DNA of 15,086 nt from positions 1 to 15,086 of the forward strand of contig CALKVA010000030.1 of the NCBI GenBank assembly GCA_937996625.1, given 5' to 3'. Both the position numbers and the translations under genes were made by a program. The stretch's first letter is position 1; each line of letters begins with the position of its first letter. The notes under the pieces were generated by a model that saw nothing but the letters and a program-made list of their open reading frames with translations, had not been told where the DNA came from and did no database searches. This document shows, in pieces, positions 1 through 7,715 of the stretch. Source of the DNA: UBA5951 sp009936885. GTDB taxonomy: Bacteria > Pseudomonadota > Alphaproteobacteria > Puniceispirillales > Puniceispirillaceae.

Positions 1-14
1 TGAAAATATTGTTT

Positions 15-109
15 CCAGAAAAGGACGCTAATTTTATTTAAATTTTTGTGATATTGCTAAATACTTGGAAAATTTTTTAAATTTAAGAAGCACTTTAATC
101 CTTTTCTGG
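15..109. repeat. 11-bp inverted repeat upstream of the first gene
   Basis: CCAGAAAAGGA at 15-25 is perfectly complementary to TCCTTTTCTGG at 99-109. The AT-rich stretch between them is itself partly self-complementary, so an extended stem-loop is possible. It lies within the 156 bases before the oxidoreductase gene. It could be a regulatory structure or the terminator of a gene off the left edge. No coding region is seen in 1-153. Confidence 0.4.
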
Positions 110-156
110 CTATCAGGTAATAACGTTTATTTTAGTGTGTGCGATGGAGCGATATG

Positions 157-1302
157 ATGTCTGTTAAGAAATTAGAGTCAAAAATAGGGTTAGCAATAAT
201 AGGAAGCGGAGATATTGGAAGAGCGAGAGCAGAATTTGCACGGATTTATCCAGGCGTTGAATGGATAGGCGTTTGTGATATAAATAGAGAACGAGCACAG
301 CTTCTGGCAGATGAAATTCAGGCTGATTTTGTAACAAGTGATGCAGCAGAGTTGCTATCCCGCTCTGAAGTAAATGCCGTTATTATTGCAACGAACGAAA
401 CTGCCCATTACGCGCCAGTATTACTGGCGATAGAACAAAATTTATCTATTTTTATTGAAAAACCACTTGCTGTGGATTTTGCCCAATCTATTGAGTTATC
501 CAATAAGATTGCGGCTGCAGGGATTGATGCTGTGATGGGATATACACAGCGTTTCAGACAGCGCTTTCTTGTCGTCAAAGAGAAGCTTGATACCAATCAA
601 ATTGGCCATGTTACCTCTGTTACCGCAAAGGGAATGCTAAATCGTACAATTGCAAACATGGTTTTATCAAGAGCCAATGACCATCGTAATATCACGCCAA
701 TTGTTACAAGCGGCACTCATATGCTTGATATGTGTTTTTGGCTGATGGGTGACATAAAACCAAAATCCATTTTCGCACGCTCCACTGATAAGATTTTTGG
801 CAGTTCAGGTAGTAAAGATACAACAATGGCAGTGATAGAGTTTAACAATGATACGCTGCTTTCGGTCGCCCACAGCTGGGCTGCACCAGAAAATTGGCCT
901 GGCGGCGTATATGGAATGCAGATTGGCCTGATAGGAACAGACGGCGTCATTGAAATTGATGATATGCACAAAGAGGTAATACTCGCAAGCAACCACTATC
1001 AACCCCCTGGATATAAGCGTGATGCCCAAATTGATTTAAAATCAAATAGGCAAAATAGAAATGTTGATTTCCTAACAAGCATTCCTTTTGGTCAAAGGAG
1101 CCAGAGCGAGATGTGGGGGCCCATAAGAGAAGAGACATTCTCTTGGTTTCATCGTCTGCTTACAGGTGCCAAAACGCCTCATACTACTGCCAAAGAGGGG
1201 CATGAGAATCTGGCTATATGTATGGCGATTGACTATGCTGCCAAAACAGGCGGTATCCTCGAGATACCCCAGGATCTGAATAATCTTCAGCAGTATTTTT
1301 AG
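157..1302 (+). CDS. Gfo/Idh/MocA-family oxidoreductase
   Basis: Likely cytosolic NAD(P)-dependent dehydrogenase acting on a sugar, cyclitol or similar polyol; the substrate cannot be read from sequence. The N-terminal Rossmann fold has the dinucleotide motif GSGDIG at residues 16-21 and the family signature EKP at 101-103, whose lysine is catalytic in characterised members. A histidine/aspartate pair in GTHMLD (H188, D191) sits where the family places its second active-site motif. The length of 381 aa is normal. Start: in-frame codons are GTG 139, ATG 154 and ATG 157; GGAG at 146-149 is best spaced for 157. The gene is monocistronic as far as visible, with 195 bases before the next gene. Family assignment is firm; substrate is unknown. 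Confidence 0.9.
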   Translation: MSVKKLESKIGLAIIGSGDIGRARAEFARIYPGVEWIGVCDINRERAQLLADEIQADFVTSDAAELLSRSEVNAVIIATNETAHYAPVLLAIEQNLSIFIEKPLAVDFAQSIELSNKIAAAGIDAVMGYTQRFRQRFLVVKEKLDTNQIGHVTSVTAKGMLNRTIANMVLSRANDHRNITPIVTSGTHMLDMCFWLMGDIKPKSIFARSTDKIFGSSGSKDTTMAVIEFNNDTLLSVAHSWAAPENWPGGVYGMQIGLIGTDGVIEIDDMHKEVILASNHYQPPGYKRDAQIDLKSNRQNRNVDFLTSIPFGQRSQSEMWGPIREETFSWFHRLLTGAKTPHTTAKEGHENLAICMAIDYAAKTGGILEIPQDLNNLQQYF

Positions 1303-1497
1303 AGATAAGATTAGCAGATAGTAAAATTAAGAATGGCATAACTCAACAAGATAAAGTCTGGTTTGCTCATGCAATAGCTGTCTATTTTTTTTGCAGTATA
1401 GAATTTAATAAATTAGTTATTATTCATATTTTGGTCTATTTGTTATTGCTGTATGGATTATTGTTATGTTTGTAAATTTTTATGATTGGGGTGGGTG

Positions 1498-2607
1498 ATG
1501 TTATCTGAGTCAAGAAAAGGGTTTTTGGTTGTTGCCGATATTTCTGGATATACTCGTTTTCTGGCGGATACAGAGCTGGAGCATGCTAATGGAATCCTGA
1601 AAGATTTATTTGATGCTATTGTTCCCATCTTTGAGAACTCAGTAGAGATTTCTAATTTTATGGGAGATGCCATATTTGCTCATAATGATGATATGACCAT
1701 ATTAAATTCACAATATATGTTGGATTTTTCAAAAGACGTTTATAACTCATTTGCAGATAAAAAAGAGCTTATCAATATTAATACCTCCTGCGTATGCAGT
1801 GCATGCAAACATATGAAGGAGCTTGATTTAAAACTATTTGTTCATTATGGCGAATATATCAATCAGTCTTTGCAAGGAAGACAAGAGCTTGCTGGGTCTG
1901 ATGTGAATAGCCTATTCAGGTTAATGAAAAATGATGTTGTTGAAAAAACAAATATCGAGCCTTATTTGCTGGTCACGCAGCAAGCATTAGATGCCATGGC
2001 TCTGTCTGATTATGCACAAGACAAACATACATTATCCCAAAGTTATGAGCATGTAGGAGAGATTCATTTTGTCGTTGATGATTTAAGCAAATACTGGAAA
2101 ATGCATCGCGAGGCAAAACGATATTATATCGAGCCAAATGATAAATTATTATTTGACGAGATTTCGATAGAGATTAATGCCAGCGCGCAATTAGCATTCC
2201 TTATTTATACCAAGCCTGAATGGCGGCAAAGAGTGATGCATGCTGATAAAATGGAGATATTCAATAATCAATCAGCAACATTAGGCGAGGGCACATCCTT
2301 TCACTGCCATCACGGAGATGTAGTATTCAAAATGGAAATAACAGATTGGCAAACTAGCCATTATGTGTCTCTTAAACATATGCTTCCATTTGGTTTATTT
2401 ATGAGAGAAACTACAGAGTTTATCAAAAAAGATAAGGGCTGTATTGTAAAGACACGATTTTCTGATATCGAGCCTCAAGATTTTCTTGGAAGCATAAAGA
2501 CGCTGCTTGTCAGAAAGAAGGTTCGAGCAATGATGGCTGAAGGCATAAAATCTGTTCACGATAGTATGGCAGAATTAGCAGATGAGTTGGCGCAATCTAA
2601 ACATTAA
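1498..2607 (+). CDS. DUF2652 protein: class III cyclase-like domain plus SRPBCC-like C-terminus
   Basis: Residues about 8-125 resemble the class III adenylate/guanylate cyclase homology domain: VVADISGYT carries Asp14 where cyclases place a metal-binding aspartate, and FMGDAIFA (Asp57) matches the cyclase GDA segment. A CxCxxC cluster at residues 98-103 could bind metal. The C-terminal part (about 205-340) resembles the SRPBCC lipid/ligand-binding fold often fused in this family. Whether it makes a cyclic nucleotide is unknown; DUF2652 members are generally uncharacterised. Start: ATG 1498 is preferred over an in-frame TTG at 1486, with a G-rich stretch just upstream. A decayed cyclic-nucleotide-binding gene lies 450 bases downstream, hinting at a former signalling pair. 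Confidence 0.82.
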   Translation: MLSESRKGFLVVADISGYTRFLADTELEHANGILKDLFDAIVPIFENSVEISNFMGDAIFAHNDDMTILNSQYMLDFSKDVYNSFADKKELININTSCVCSACKHMKELDLKLFVHYGEYINQSLQGRQELAGSDVNSLFRLMKNDVVEKTNIEPYLLVTQQALDAMALSDYAQDKHTLSQSYEHVGEIHFVVDDLSKYWKMHREAKRYYIEPNDKLLFDEISIEINASAQLAFLIYTKPEWRQRVMHADKMEIFNNQSATLGEGTSFHCHHGDVVFKMEITDWQTSHYVSLKHMLPFGLFMRETTEFIKKDKGCIVKTRFSDIEPQDFLGSIKTLLVRKKVRAMMAEGIKSVHDSMAELADELAQSKH

Positions 2608-2659
2608 TTTCAGAAATTAGTGCAAAAAATTATCCTGAGTCCCTAAATTAACCCCTCTT

Positions 2660-2806
2660 TTAATCACTGAATAAGGCGATTGTAACAAGACTGGCAAGAC
2701 TAAAACCAGTCCAATATTTCCAGCCTGACAAATTTGCTTTTTCAGCAATGAGCGTCCAGATAAGCCATACAGAGCCGGCGACCACAATTTTTGTAATAAT
2801 ATTCAT
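2660..2806 (-). CDS. Small membrane protein, 48 aa, unknown function
   Basis: The protein starts MNIITKIVVAGSVWLIWTL and has two hydrophobic stretches (about residues 4-20 and 32-46) joined by a short polar loop, so it is probably a two-helix inner-membrane protein. The frame is open further upstream, but that part would encode Arg-Val repeats from telomere-like hexamers, so ATG 2806 is taken as the start. The Shine-Dalgarno sequence is poor: only an AGGG from the last hexamer, 8 bases before the ATG. It converges with the cyclase-like gene, whose stop is 52 bases away. No family recognised. Confidence 0.5.
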   Translation of the reverse strand: MNIITKIVVAGSVWLIWTLIAEKANLSGWKYWTGFSLASLVTIALFSD

Positions 2807-2814
2807 AGTCACAA

Positions 2815-2848
2815 CCCTAACCCTAACCCTAACCCTAACCCTAATCCC
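2815..2848 (-). repeat. Telomere-like hexamer array (TTAGGG x5) in a 5' leader
   Basis: Five perfect CCCTAA units occupy 2815-2844, followed by TCCC, giving six GGG runs on the minus strand separated by three-base spacers. This is the canonical pattern for a G-quadruplex. The array ends 8 bases upstream of the ATG of the 48-aa membrane protein, so it overlaps the ribosome-binding region. The copy number may vary by slippage. Confidence 0.85.
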
Positions 2849-3054
2849 AAATGGTTTTTTGGCCACTTTTAGATAAATTTTTTTTGAGGTTTCAACTCTA
2901 TGCAGGAATTGCCAGTGATACAAGCGATCTGAATAAATAAAATTATTCAAAGAGAATTTTTTTGGTTATGCATTGTTTACGTCAGTATAGTGCAAAAAAA
3001 GAACTGTCATTAAGGTGTCATAATCATTAGCAATTCAGAAGTTATTAGGAATAA

Positions 3055-3411
3055 GTGAGTGCCATACAAAAATTGAGTTTCACAAAAGGGGAGATTATTT
3101 TTAAAAATGGTGAGCCTGCTTCTCATATCTATTTGGTAATGTCAGGTGAGGTTTGATTATTTTTCTCAACCGACCCAAAAAATCTATATATCACTATTAG
3201 AGAGAATGAAACTTTTGGCGAAATGGGCGTGATTGATAATGAGTTGCGCCAGTCACGTTCTTCCTGCTTATCAGACTGTGAAGTTGTTTAAATAGAAGGA
3301 GAAATTTTTTTTAAAAAATATGAGAGCTCAGACACGCTTGTAAAAGCACTGATAAAATCGCTTAGTGTGCGTTTTCGCGAAGCCATCAAAAAATTAATGA
3401 GGTTGCGCTAA
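3055..3411 (+). pseudogene. Cyclic-nucleotide-binding (CRP-type) domain protein, two in-frame stops
   Basis: Reading from GTG 3055 to TAA 3409-3411 in a single frame gives a recognisable cNMP-binding fold: FTKGEIIFKNGEPASHIYLV, then MSGEV, then ETFGEMGVIDNELRQSRSS, which matches the family's phosphate-binding cassette with Glu and Arg. The frame is interrupted by TGA at 3154-3156 and TAA at 3289-3291, with no frameshift. No DNA-binding helix-turn-helix follows, so the original was a stand-alone receptor domain of about 118 residues. The start is weakly supported (AGGA upstream). Either a recent pseudogene or sequence error; two separate stops favour decay. Confidence 0.75.
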
Positions 3412-3473
3412 TCTATCAACGCTGTTTCTTGGTTTAATATGCAAGGTTGTTGGGCTATATCAAAAACCGTTAG

Positions 3474-3878
3474 TTACGATAAAATAGCGGTATCTTCGTG
3501 ATAATTAATTTGTCTTGGCTTGCCGTCATCATCTAAGGCGACAAATACAAATTCGGCATTTGTTACCTCATTACTTTCAGCATCAAATCTACTTCTTGCC
3601 CAACTATCAACATGAATGCGCATAGAGGTTCTTCCAACCGACTGCAATTTAGCATAAATGGTGACCTCGTCACCTACTCTAACAGGGCGCAAAAACTGCA
3701 TTGCTTCTACGGCAACAGTTGCACTCCTGCCACGTGATACACGCCCTGCCAGATTGCCAGCAGCAAGGTCCATCTGTGACATTAACCAGCCACCAAATAT
3801 ATCCCCTGATGGGTTTGTATCTGCTGGCATTGCTATGGTGCGAATAACAAGTATCCCATTTTCTGATGTATTGTTCAT
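3474..3878 (-). CDS. Acyl-CoA thioesterase, YciA-like hotdog fold
   Basis: Predicted to hydrolyse acyl-CoA to free acid and CoA in the cytosol. The 134-aa protein is a single hotdog domain: TIAMPADTNPSGDIFGGWLM places Asn22, Gly25, Asp26 and the FGGW turn exactly as in YciA-type thioesterases, followed by the long hotdog helix and the VEAMQFLRPVRVGDEV strand region. The ATG overlaps the stop of the upstream quinone oxidoreductase gene (ATGA), so the two are translationally coupled in one operon. Substrate chain length cannot be told. It converges with the cNMP-binding pseudogene. Confidence 0.9.
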   Translation of the reverse strand: MNNTSENGILVIRTIAMPADTNPSGDIFGGWLMSQMDLAAGNLAGRVSRGRSATVAVEAMQFLRPVRVGDEVTIYAKLQSVGRTSMRIHVDSWARSRFDAESNEVTNAEFVFVALDDDGKPRQINYHEDTAILS

Positions 3879-4855
3879 TCCTGTTTAAACTCCAGCATAA
3901 TGCGTCCTAGATGTTGGTTTTCTGCCATTCTCTGCAATGCCTTATCTACATCCTTAAAGCCAAAAACGCAATCAATTGGCATTTGTAAATCATTAGTAGA
4001 AATTGCATTCCATAAATCATGATAGGCAGATTGTGCAACATGTTCATGCTCGTGAATATTTCGGGTTCTGCCAGTCGTCCCAATATAGGTTATTCGGCGC
4101 TCTGCATGCTTGTTGAAGTCAAATTTAGATTGTTGACCGCTTAATCTGCCAACATTAATTATTCTGCCGCCCACTTTGGTTATATTTAAATTGGCTGACG
4201 CAAAAATCCCTGACAATTGATCAATCACAAGGTCTACCCCTTGTTGCTCTGTTGCATTCAAAATTTGATTTTGCCAATCATCCTGAGATATATCGATACA
4301 TATATCCGCATGATACTTCTCAAGTATAGGGAATTTGGATTTATCTCTGGAACTTCCAAATATCGATTTTGCTCCAAGATATTTTGCAATCTGAAGCCCC
4401 ATTAAACCAACTCCACTAGAGGCTCCTTGTATAAGAATAGTCTGGCCTTTTTCGAATTGACCATTTGTTACGATTGCATCATGCATGGTTAATACAGCAG
4501 AATTATAAGTTCCTGCTTGAAGAAGTGACATTTCAGGCGAGGGGATGGGTAACACCCGCCTGTAATCTGCAGCACAAAATTGCGCCCAACCTCCAGAACC
4601 CTGGGCAACCACTTTATCGCCAACAGAAAAACCACTAATGTTACTGCCGATTTCAACAATCTTGCCGCTGCAAGTTGCCCCTAATATTTTCTGCTTTCCT
4701 GATAAATGCCCAAAAGATTGCCCATGTGTTTCGAGCAAATCAGAGCGATTTACAGAAGATGAATATACTTCAATAAGCACTTGATTTTCGGTTAAAACGG
4801 GCATCTCAATAAGCGCTAATTCAACCCCATGCGTCCCTAAAATAATCGCTTCCAT
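3875..4855 (-). CDS. Quinone oxidoreductase-type medium-chain dehydrogenase/reductase
   Basis: NADPH-dependent reductase of the zinc-free QOR branch of the MDR superfamily, acting on quinones or enones. An N-terminal GroES-like domain (about residues 1-115, with SSSVNRSDL and GDKV motifs) precedes a Rossmann domain with nucleotide motif GASSGVG at 144-150. The structural-zinc cysteine cluster of alcohol dehydrogenases is absent. The length of 326 aa is typical. Start: ATG 4855 is preferred over adjacent GTG 4858 because GGGAG sits just upstream. First gene of a two-gene operon with the thioesterase, so the pair may process an acyl or enoyl-CoA-derived metabolite (inference). Confidence 0.88.
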   Translation of the reverse strand: MEAIILGTHGVELALIEMPVLTENQVLIEVYSSSVNRSDLLETHGQSFGHLSGKQKILGATCSGKIVEIGSNISGFSVGDKVVAQGSGGWAQFCAADYRRVLPIPSPEMSLLQAGTYNSAVLTMHDAIVTNGQFEKGQTILIQGASSGVGLMGLQIAKYLGAKSIFGSSRDKSKFPILEKYHADICIDISQDDWQNQILNATEQQGVDLVIDQLSGIFASANLNITKVGGRIINVGRLSGQQSKFDFNKHAERRITYIGTTGRTRNIHEHEHVAQSAYHDLWNAISTNDLQMPIDCVFGFKDVDKALQRMAENQHLGRIMLEFKQE

Positions 4856-4949
4856 CACGCTCCCTTGATTTTATATTTGTGGTACCTTTATTATGATTAG
4901 CATATGCTTATACCGAATACATATAAAGACCAATGTCCTTGGGGAAAAA

Positions 4950-5087
4950 TTATGCTATGGTTTGGCGTTGTATCTGGTTTAATTTAAGCGCGCCAATAAT
5001 AGATAAGCGTGCTAACCCTAATGCAATAATTGTGGCAGGCAGCTTTAAAGTCCATTCGATATTTCCACCAGTTATGATAGCAAACAC
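4950..5087 (-). other. Possible 45-codon membrane ORF or gene remnant
   Basis: The 4859-5162 gap has no full gene, but the minus strand from GTG 5087 to TAA 4950-4952 reads as a protein-like hydrophobic segment (TIIALGLARLSIIGALKL). There is no good ribosome-binding site and a stop lies just upstream, so it is more likely the tail of a decayed membrane protein than a working gene. No family recognised. Confidence 0.25.
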
Positions 5088-5162
5088 TCGGTGTATTAGT
5101 TTATATTAGAGTTTTCTTATTAAAAAAAATATATTATTTAATCAGCTGGGCAGACTATTCTT

Positions 5163-5843
5163 TCACGTTTGTTGAGTTCCAGTCGGGTGGGCTATGCCAT
5201 TGATTACTAATTTAGGGGCTATGCCTACATCTATTAATTCTGGACGCGCCAATAAATAATCTTTCATTTGGGGGATGGCTTGCATATCCGTTAAAAACAT
5301 CTCAAGTCTTGGAAATTCAGAAATAAGTGTTGGGTCTAGTAATTTTGATAAATCTAGATGATGGAATGTTGCAAATTCTGCAGCTCGGGGGATATCATCA
5401 CAAAAATATCTCGCATCATTTTCACTCAAACACTTGGATAAGTCTGCAAATCGGCCAATAAGCATTTCGCGCATTTCATCACGTTTTGATATGAAACTAT
5501 CTCCTACTGCGAAATTCACAGCAGGGTTTAATGGGAAAAACAATTCTTGTGCAGATTGCAAAATTGCAGAAGATTTCGCAGCCTGAATTGGATCCTCGAT
5601 AGTAAGGCCTGCTCTGCTTTCAAGAAATTGCAGAATAGCAATGCTTTGGCAAATCTGTGTAGAATTATCAACTTCGAGCATTGGTAATTGTCTGAACGCG
5701 ATTTTGGGTTTTACATTAGCCCAAACATCCTCAAAATGCTCCCACGACATTAAATATTCATGTTCCAAATCATGGCAATGCATCAGCATTAAAGGTGCTT
5801 CTGCCAAAGCTCTCATCTTGAAATAAATTAATTTAAGAGACAT
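5163..5843 (-). CDS. Glutathione S-transferase family protein
   Basis: The N-terminal thioredoxin-like domain (about 1-80) begins LKLIYFKMRALAE, with Tyr7 at the catalytic tyrosine position of sigma-type GSTs. The glutathione-binding elements are the QLPMLEVD turn with Pro54 (the cis-proline) and the ICQSIAILQFLE helix start. An all-helical C-terminal domain follows (about 90-210). The 226-aa length is slightly long because of a C-terminal tail. Start ATG 5843 has CGGAG 9 bases upstream. It likely conjugates or isomerises electrophiles using glutathione in the cytosol; substrate unknown. Stand-alone gene at the edge of the region where repeats begin. Confidence 0.85.
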   Translation of the reverse strand: MSLKLIYFKMRALAEAPLMLMHCHDLEHEYLMSWEHFEDVWANVKPKIAFRQLPMLEVDNSTQICQSIAILQFLESRAGLTIEDPIQAAKSSAILQSAQELFFPLNPAVNFAVGDSFISKRDEMREMLIGRFADLSKCLSENDARYFCDDIPRAAEFATFHHLDLSKLLDPTLISEFPRLEMFLTDMQAIPQMKDYLLARPELIDVGIAPKLVINGIAHPTGTQQT

Positions 5844-5958
5844 TAAACAATACTCCGAATTTATAAATTTGATTTGATGTTACCGACAAGTGATAAATTA
5901 ACCTATTGATATTTCTCAAGGGGAACTTGAGTTGGCGCAGGACAAAGGAAATGACTAA

Positions 5959-5981
5959 CTCTCTGCCAGCACCATTCTCCC
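5959..5981. repeat. 23-bp direct repeat, copy 1 (candidate attachment site)
   Basis: Identical to 13334-13356. The core CTCTGCCAGCACCA resembles the 3' acceptor end of a tRNA including CCA, a common target of tyrosine recombinases, but no tRNA T-arm or body precedes it. The two copies lie 7.4 kb apart in the same orientation, and the second is about 70 bases upstream of an integrase gene. Confidence 0.55.
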
Positions 5982-6059
5982 TCCATAGTCCCGCGGAAAC
6001 CTGTATTAACCAATTGTTATCCCTTGCTTTTCACTTGATAGCGTGTGGGTAGGGTTTGT

Positions 6060-6179
6060 CTAAAGTATATATAAAAATGTGCCTAACAAAATTATAGCTA
6101 AAGTGAACAAATAGCCAAATTTAGGCGATTTCCGTGTTGAATGAACTGCATGTATTGCATTAGTTCTATATGTTAACAT
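6060..6179 (-). CDS. Small single-helix membrane protein, 39 aa
   Basis: The ORF reads MLTYRTNAIHAVHSTRKSPK and then one hydrophobic helix (about residues 21-39) that runs to the C-terminus, giving an N-in, tail-anchored topology by the positive-inside rule. The ribosome-binding site is strong: TAGGAG six bases before ATG 6179. A possible promoter upstream on the minus strand is TTGTGC, 17 bases, TACTAT. It lies just inside the candidate attachment repeat at 5959. No family recognised. This and the palindrome are the only contents I see in the 5844-6361 gap besides the repeat. Confidence 0.5.
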   Translation of the reverse strand: MLTYRTNAIHAVHSTRKSPKFGYLFTLAIILLGTFLYIL

Positions 6180-6278
6180 TTCTTACTCCTACAACATATA
6201 GTACCTCAACGTCTTAATTTGCACAAGGTTTAGTGTTTAGGTAATAAAATACAACCACTTCACCTTACTATCAAGGCT

Positions 6279-6328
6279 ATACCCTTCTCCATAAGCTTGC
6301 CCTAGGGCAAGCTTATGGAGAAGGGTAT
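6279..6328. repeat. Perfect 50-bp palindrome
   Basis: Two 25-base arms are exactly complementary with no spacer, centred on CCCTAGGG at 6300-6307; symmetry breaks on both sides at 6278 and 6329. Each arm contains AAGCTT. It sits 33 bases past the stop of the minus-strand CDP-alcohol transferase gene, so it could act as a terminator or cruciform, although no T-run follows. A zero-loop perfect palindrome of this size is unusual in a genome and can also arise as an amplification or assembly artefact. Confidence 0.9.
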
Positions 6329-6361
6329 TCGCTGCAGTGGTGTTTGTCTCTCATGATAACC

Positions 6362-7021
6362 TTAAAAAAGGAAATGCCAGCTATAAAATATAGTGACCCC
6401 CAAAGTATACGCCGCAAGCGAAACTACATTAGCCGGTTTGCCAGAAAGTTTTGGGGTTTTAATTGGAGAAACATTTAAAATTGCTAGGAAAATACCAACA
6501 CATCCTAGGAAAATTGAAAAATTTATTTGCTCAAACTGATTTTGAAACATGAAAACAAAAACAATTATTATACTATTATTATCTATTGCTAAGCCAGTAT
6601 AATTTCCATCACTAGATATGCCAAAAGTGCTAAAATAACTTAGCCGTATAACTCCAAATGTTAACATTACGAAAACAACACCTAAATAAATAATACTGTA
6701 GTTGCCGAAACTTAGAATTAGTATCCCTGGCGCTATGCCATAACTTACAATATCTATCAATAAATCAAGTTGGCCACCAAATTGCTTATCCACACCCGTT
6801 CTTAAGTGCATTTTTCGTGCAATAAGTCCATCTGCCCAGTCAAACGCTACCGCCCAAATCATACCAATCATGGCAGCAGCATAAACCCCAATTAAAGAAC
6901 AATAAATTGCGCCAAGTGAACAGGCTAAACCAGCGAGTGAACAAAGATTCGGAACATCCAAAACAAATGATAACATTGAACGGCTAGGTAATTCTTTGTT
7001 GTGAACGTATTTCATTGTCAT
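6362..7021 (-). CDS. CDP-alcohol phosphatidyltransferase family membrane enzyme (PssA-like)
   Basis: Integral membrane enzyme that transfers a phospho-alcohol from a CDP-alcohol to an acceptor alcohol. The catalytic motif is complete: D61-x2-D64-G65-x2-A68-R69, then G82-x3-D86-x3-D90, the four aspartates binding the metals. The stretch between AR and the next G is 12 residues rather than the usual 8-9, so it is not a standard phosphatidylserine synthase. About five to six hydrophobic helices are visible over 219 aa. Start ATG 7021 (or ATG 7015) has only a weak A-rich ribosome-binding site. It is divergent from a cytidylyltransferase 254 bases away that could supply its CDP-activated substrate (inference). 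Confidence 0.85.
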   Translation of the reverse strand: MTMKYVHNKELPSRSMLSFVLDVPNLCSLAGLACSLGAIYCSLIGVYAAAMIGMIWAVAFDWADGLIARKMHLRTGVDKQFGGQLDLLIDIVSYGIAPGILILSFGNYSIIYLGVVFVMLTFGVIRLSYFSTFGISSDGNYTGLAIDNNSIIIVFVFMFQNQFEQINFSIFLGCVGIFLAILNVSPIKTPKLSGKPANVVSLAAYTLGVTIFYSWHFLF

Positions 7022-7275
7022 CGTTTTCTTTTTAGAATAATGTAATAATGTCGAAGCTTATAATTAATGCCGCCAACCTCCTATGTTGAAATTCGGCTGT
7101 CGAAAAATTTAACGCGATTAATAAAAAATAACGATGCTTTTAAATTTAAAGTATCTAAACCAATGGATTTGGCAACTTCTGCAGATATATAAAAAATCGT
7201 AAAGTTTAAATAATTACTAATTATCTGTATTTTTTTCTAACACCATTTTTAAAATATAAAAAGGATAAAGTTAGA

Positions 7276-7707
7276 ATGATAGTTTACACTGTTGGTACGT
7301 TTGATTTATTACATGTTGGTCATTTAGCTTTATTGAACCAGTGCAAAACGCATGGAGATGTATTAGCAGTTGGTGTTGCCTCAGATGATGTTGTGCGTTT
7401 GTATAAGCCACAGGTTCCTGTCATTCCACTAGAACAAAGAATGGAAATGTTGAGGGCTTTGGAATGTGTCGACATTGTTCGACCATATTTTGCCTTAGAA
7501 TATGTTTCAGGTTGCAAAGAACTCGACATTGATGTTTTCGTGATTGGAGAAGATTGGGGTAAAAATTTACATAATATTGCTGTAAATGAATATTTAAAAA
7601 TAGCGGGCATAAGAATTGTTCAAATCAAATATAATGCGCTCACATCGTCCACTAAAATAAAGCAAACAGTATTAAAACAATCGCAAATATTGACGGAACT
7701 AAATTAA
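7276..7707 (+). CDS. Cytidylyltransferase-family nucleotidyltransferase (glycerol-3-phosphate cytidylyltransferase-like)
   Basis: Cytosolic enzyme expected to join CTP with a phosphorylated alcohol (glycerol-3-P, phosphoethanolamine, phosphocholine or similar) to give a CDP-alcohol and pyrophosphate. Motifs: YTVGTFDLLHVGH with the HxGH nucleotide-binding signature at 13-16, and TSSTKIK at 123-129, corresponding to the C-terminal RTxGISTT region but lacking the usual Arg-Thr-x-Gly lead. Its length of 143 aa is close to TagD-type enzymes. Ribosome-binding site AAGGATAAAG precedes ATG 7276. The neighbouring divergent CDP-alcohol transferase suggests a two-step headgroup pathway. Base composition is very AT-rich, like the partner gene. 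Confidence 0.85.
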   Translation: MIVYTVGTFDLLHVGHLALLNQCKTHGDVLAVGVASDDVVRLYKPQVPVIPLEQRMEMLRALECVDIVRPYFALEYVSGCKELDIDVFVIGEDWGKNLHNIAVNEYLKIAGIRIVQIKYNALTSSTKIKQTVLKQSQILTELN

Positions 7708-7715
7708 GTAAATTT

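Noticed and set aside
2807..2950. N-terminal extension of the 48-aa membrane protein (open frame of 96 codons)
   Set aside because: The extension would encode Arg-Val repeats created by the hexamer array and has no ribosome-binding site; ATG 2806 gives a sensible membrane protein.
5940..5985. Intact tRNA gene at the 23-bp repeat
   Set aside because: No T-arm (GTTCRA) or other tRNA body can be found upstream of the CCA-like end at either copy.
5951..6052. 33-codon ORF MTNSLPAPFSLH starting inside the first 23-bp repeat
   Set aside because: No ribosome-binding site, no recognisable protein, and the other repeat copy shifts the frame.
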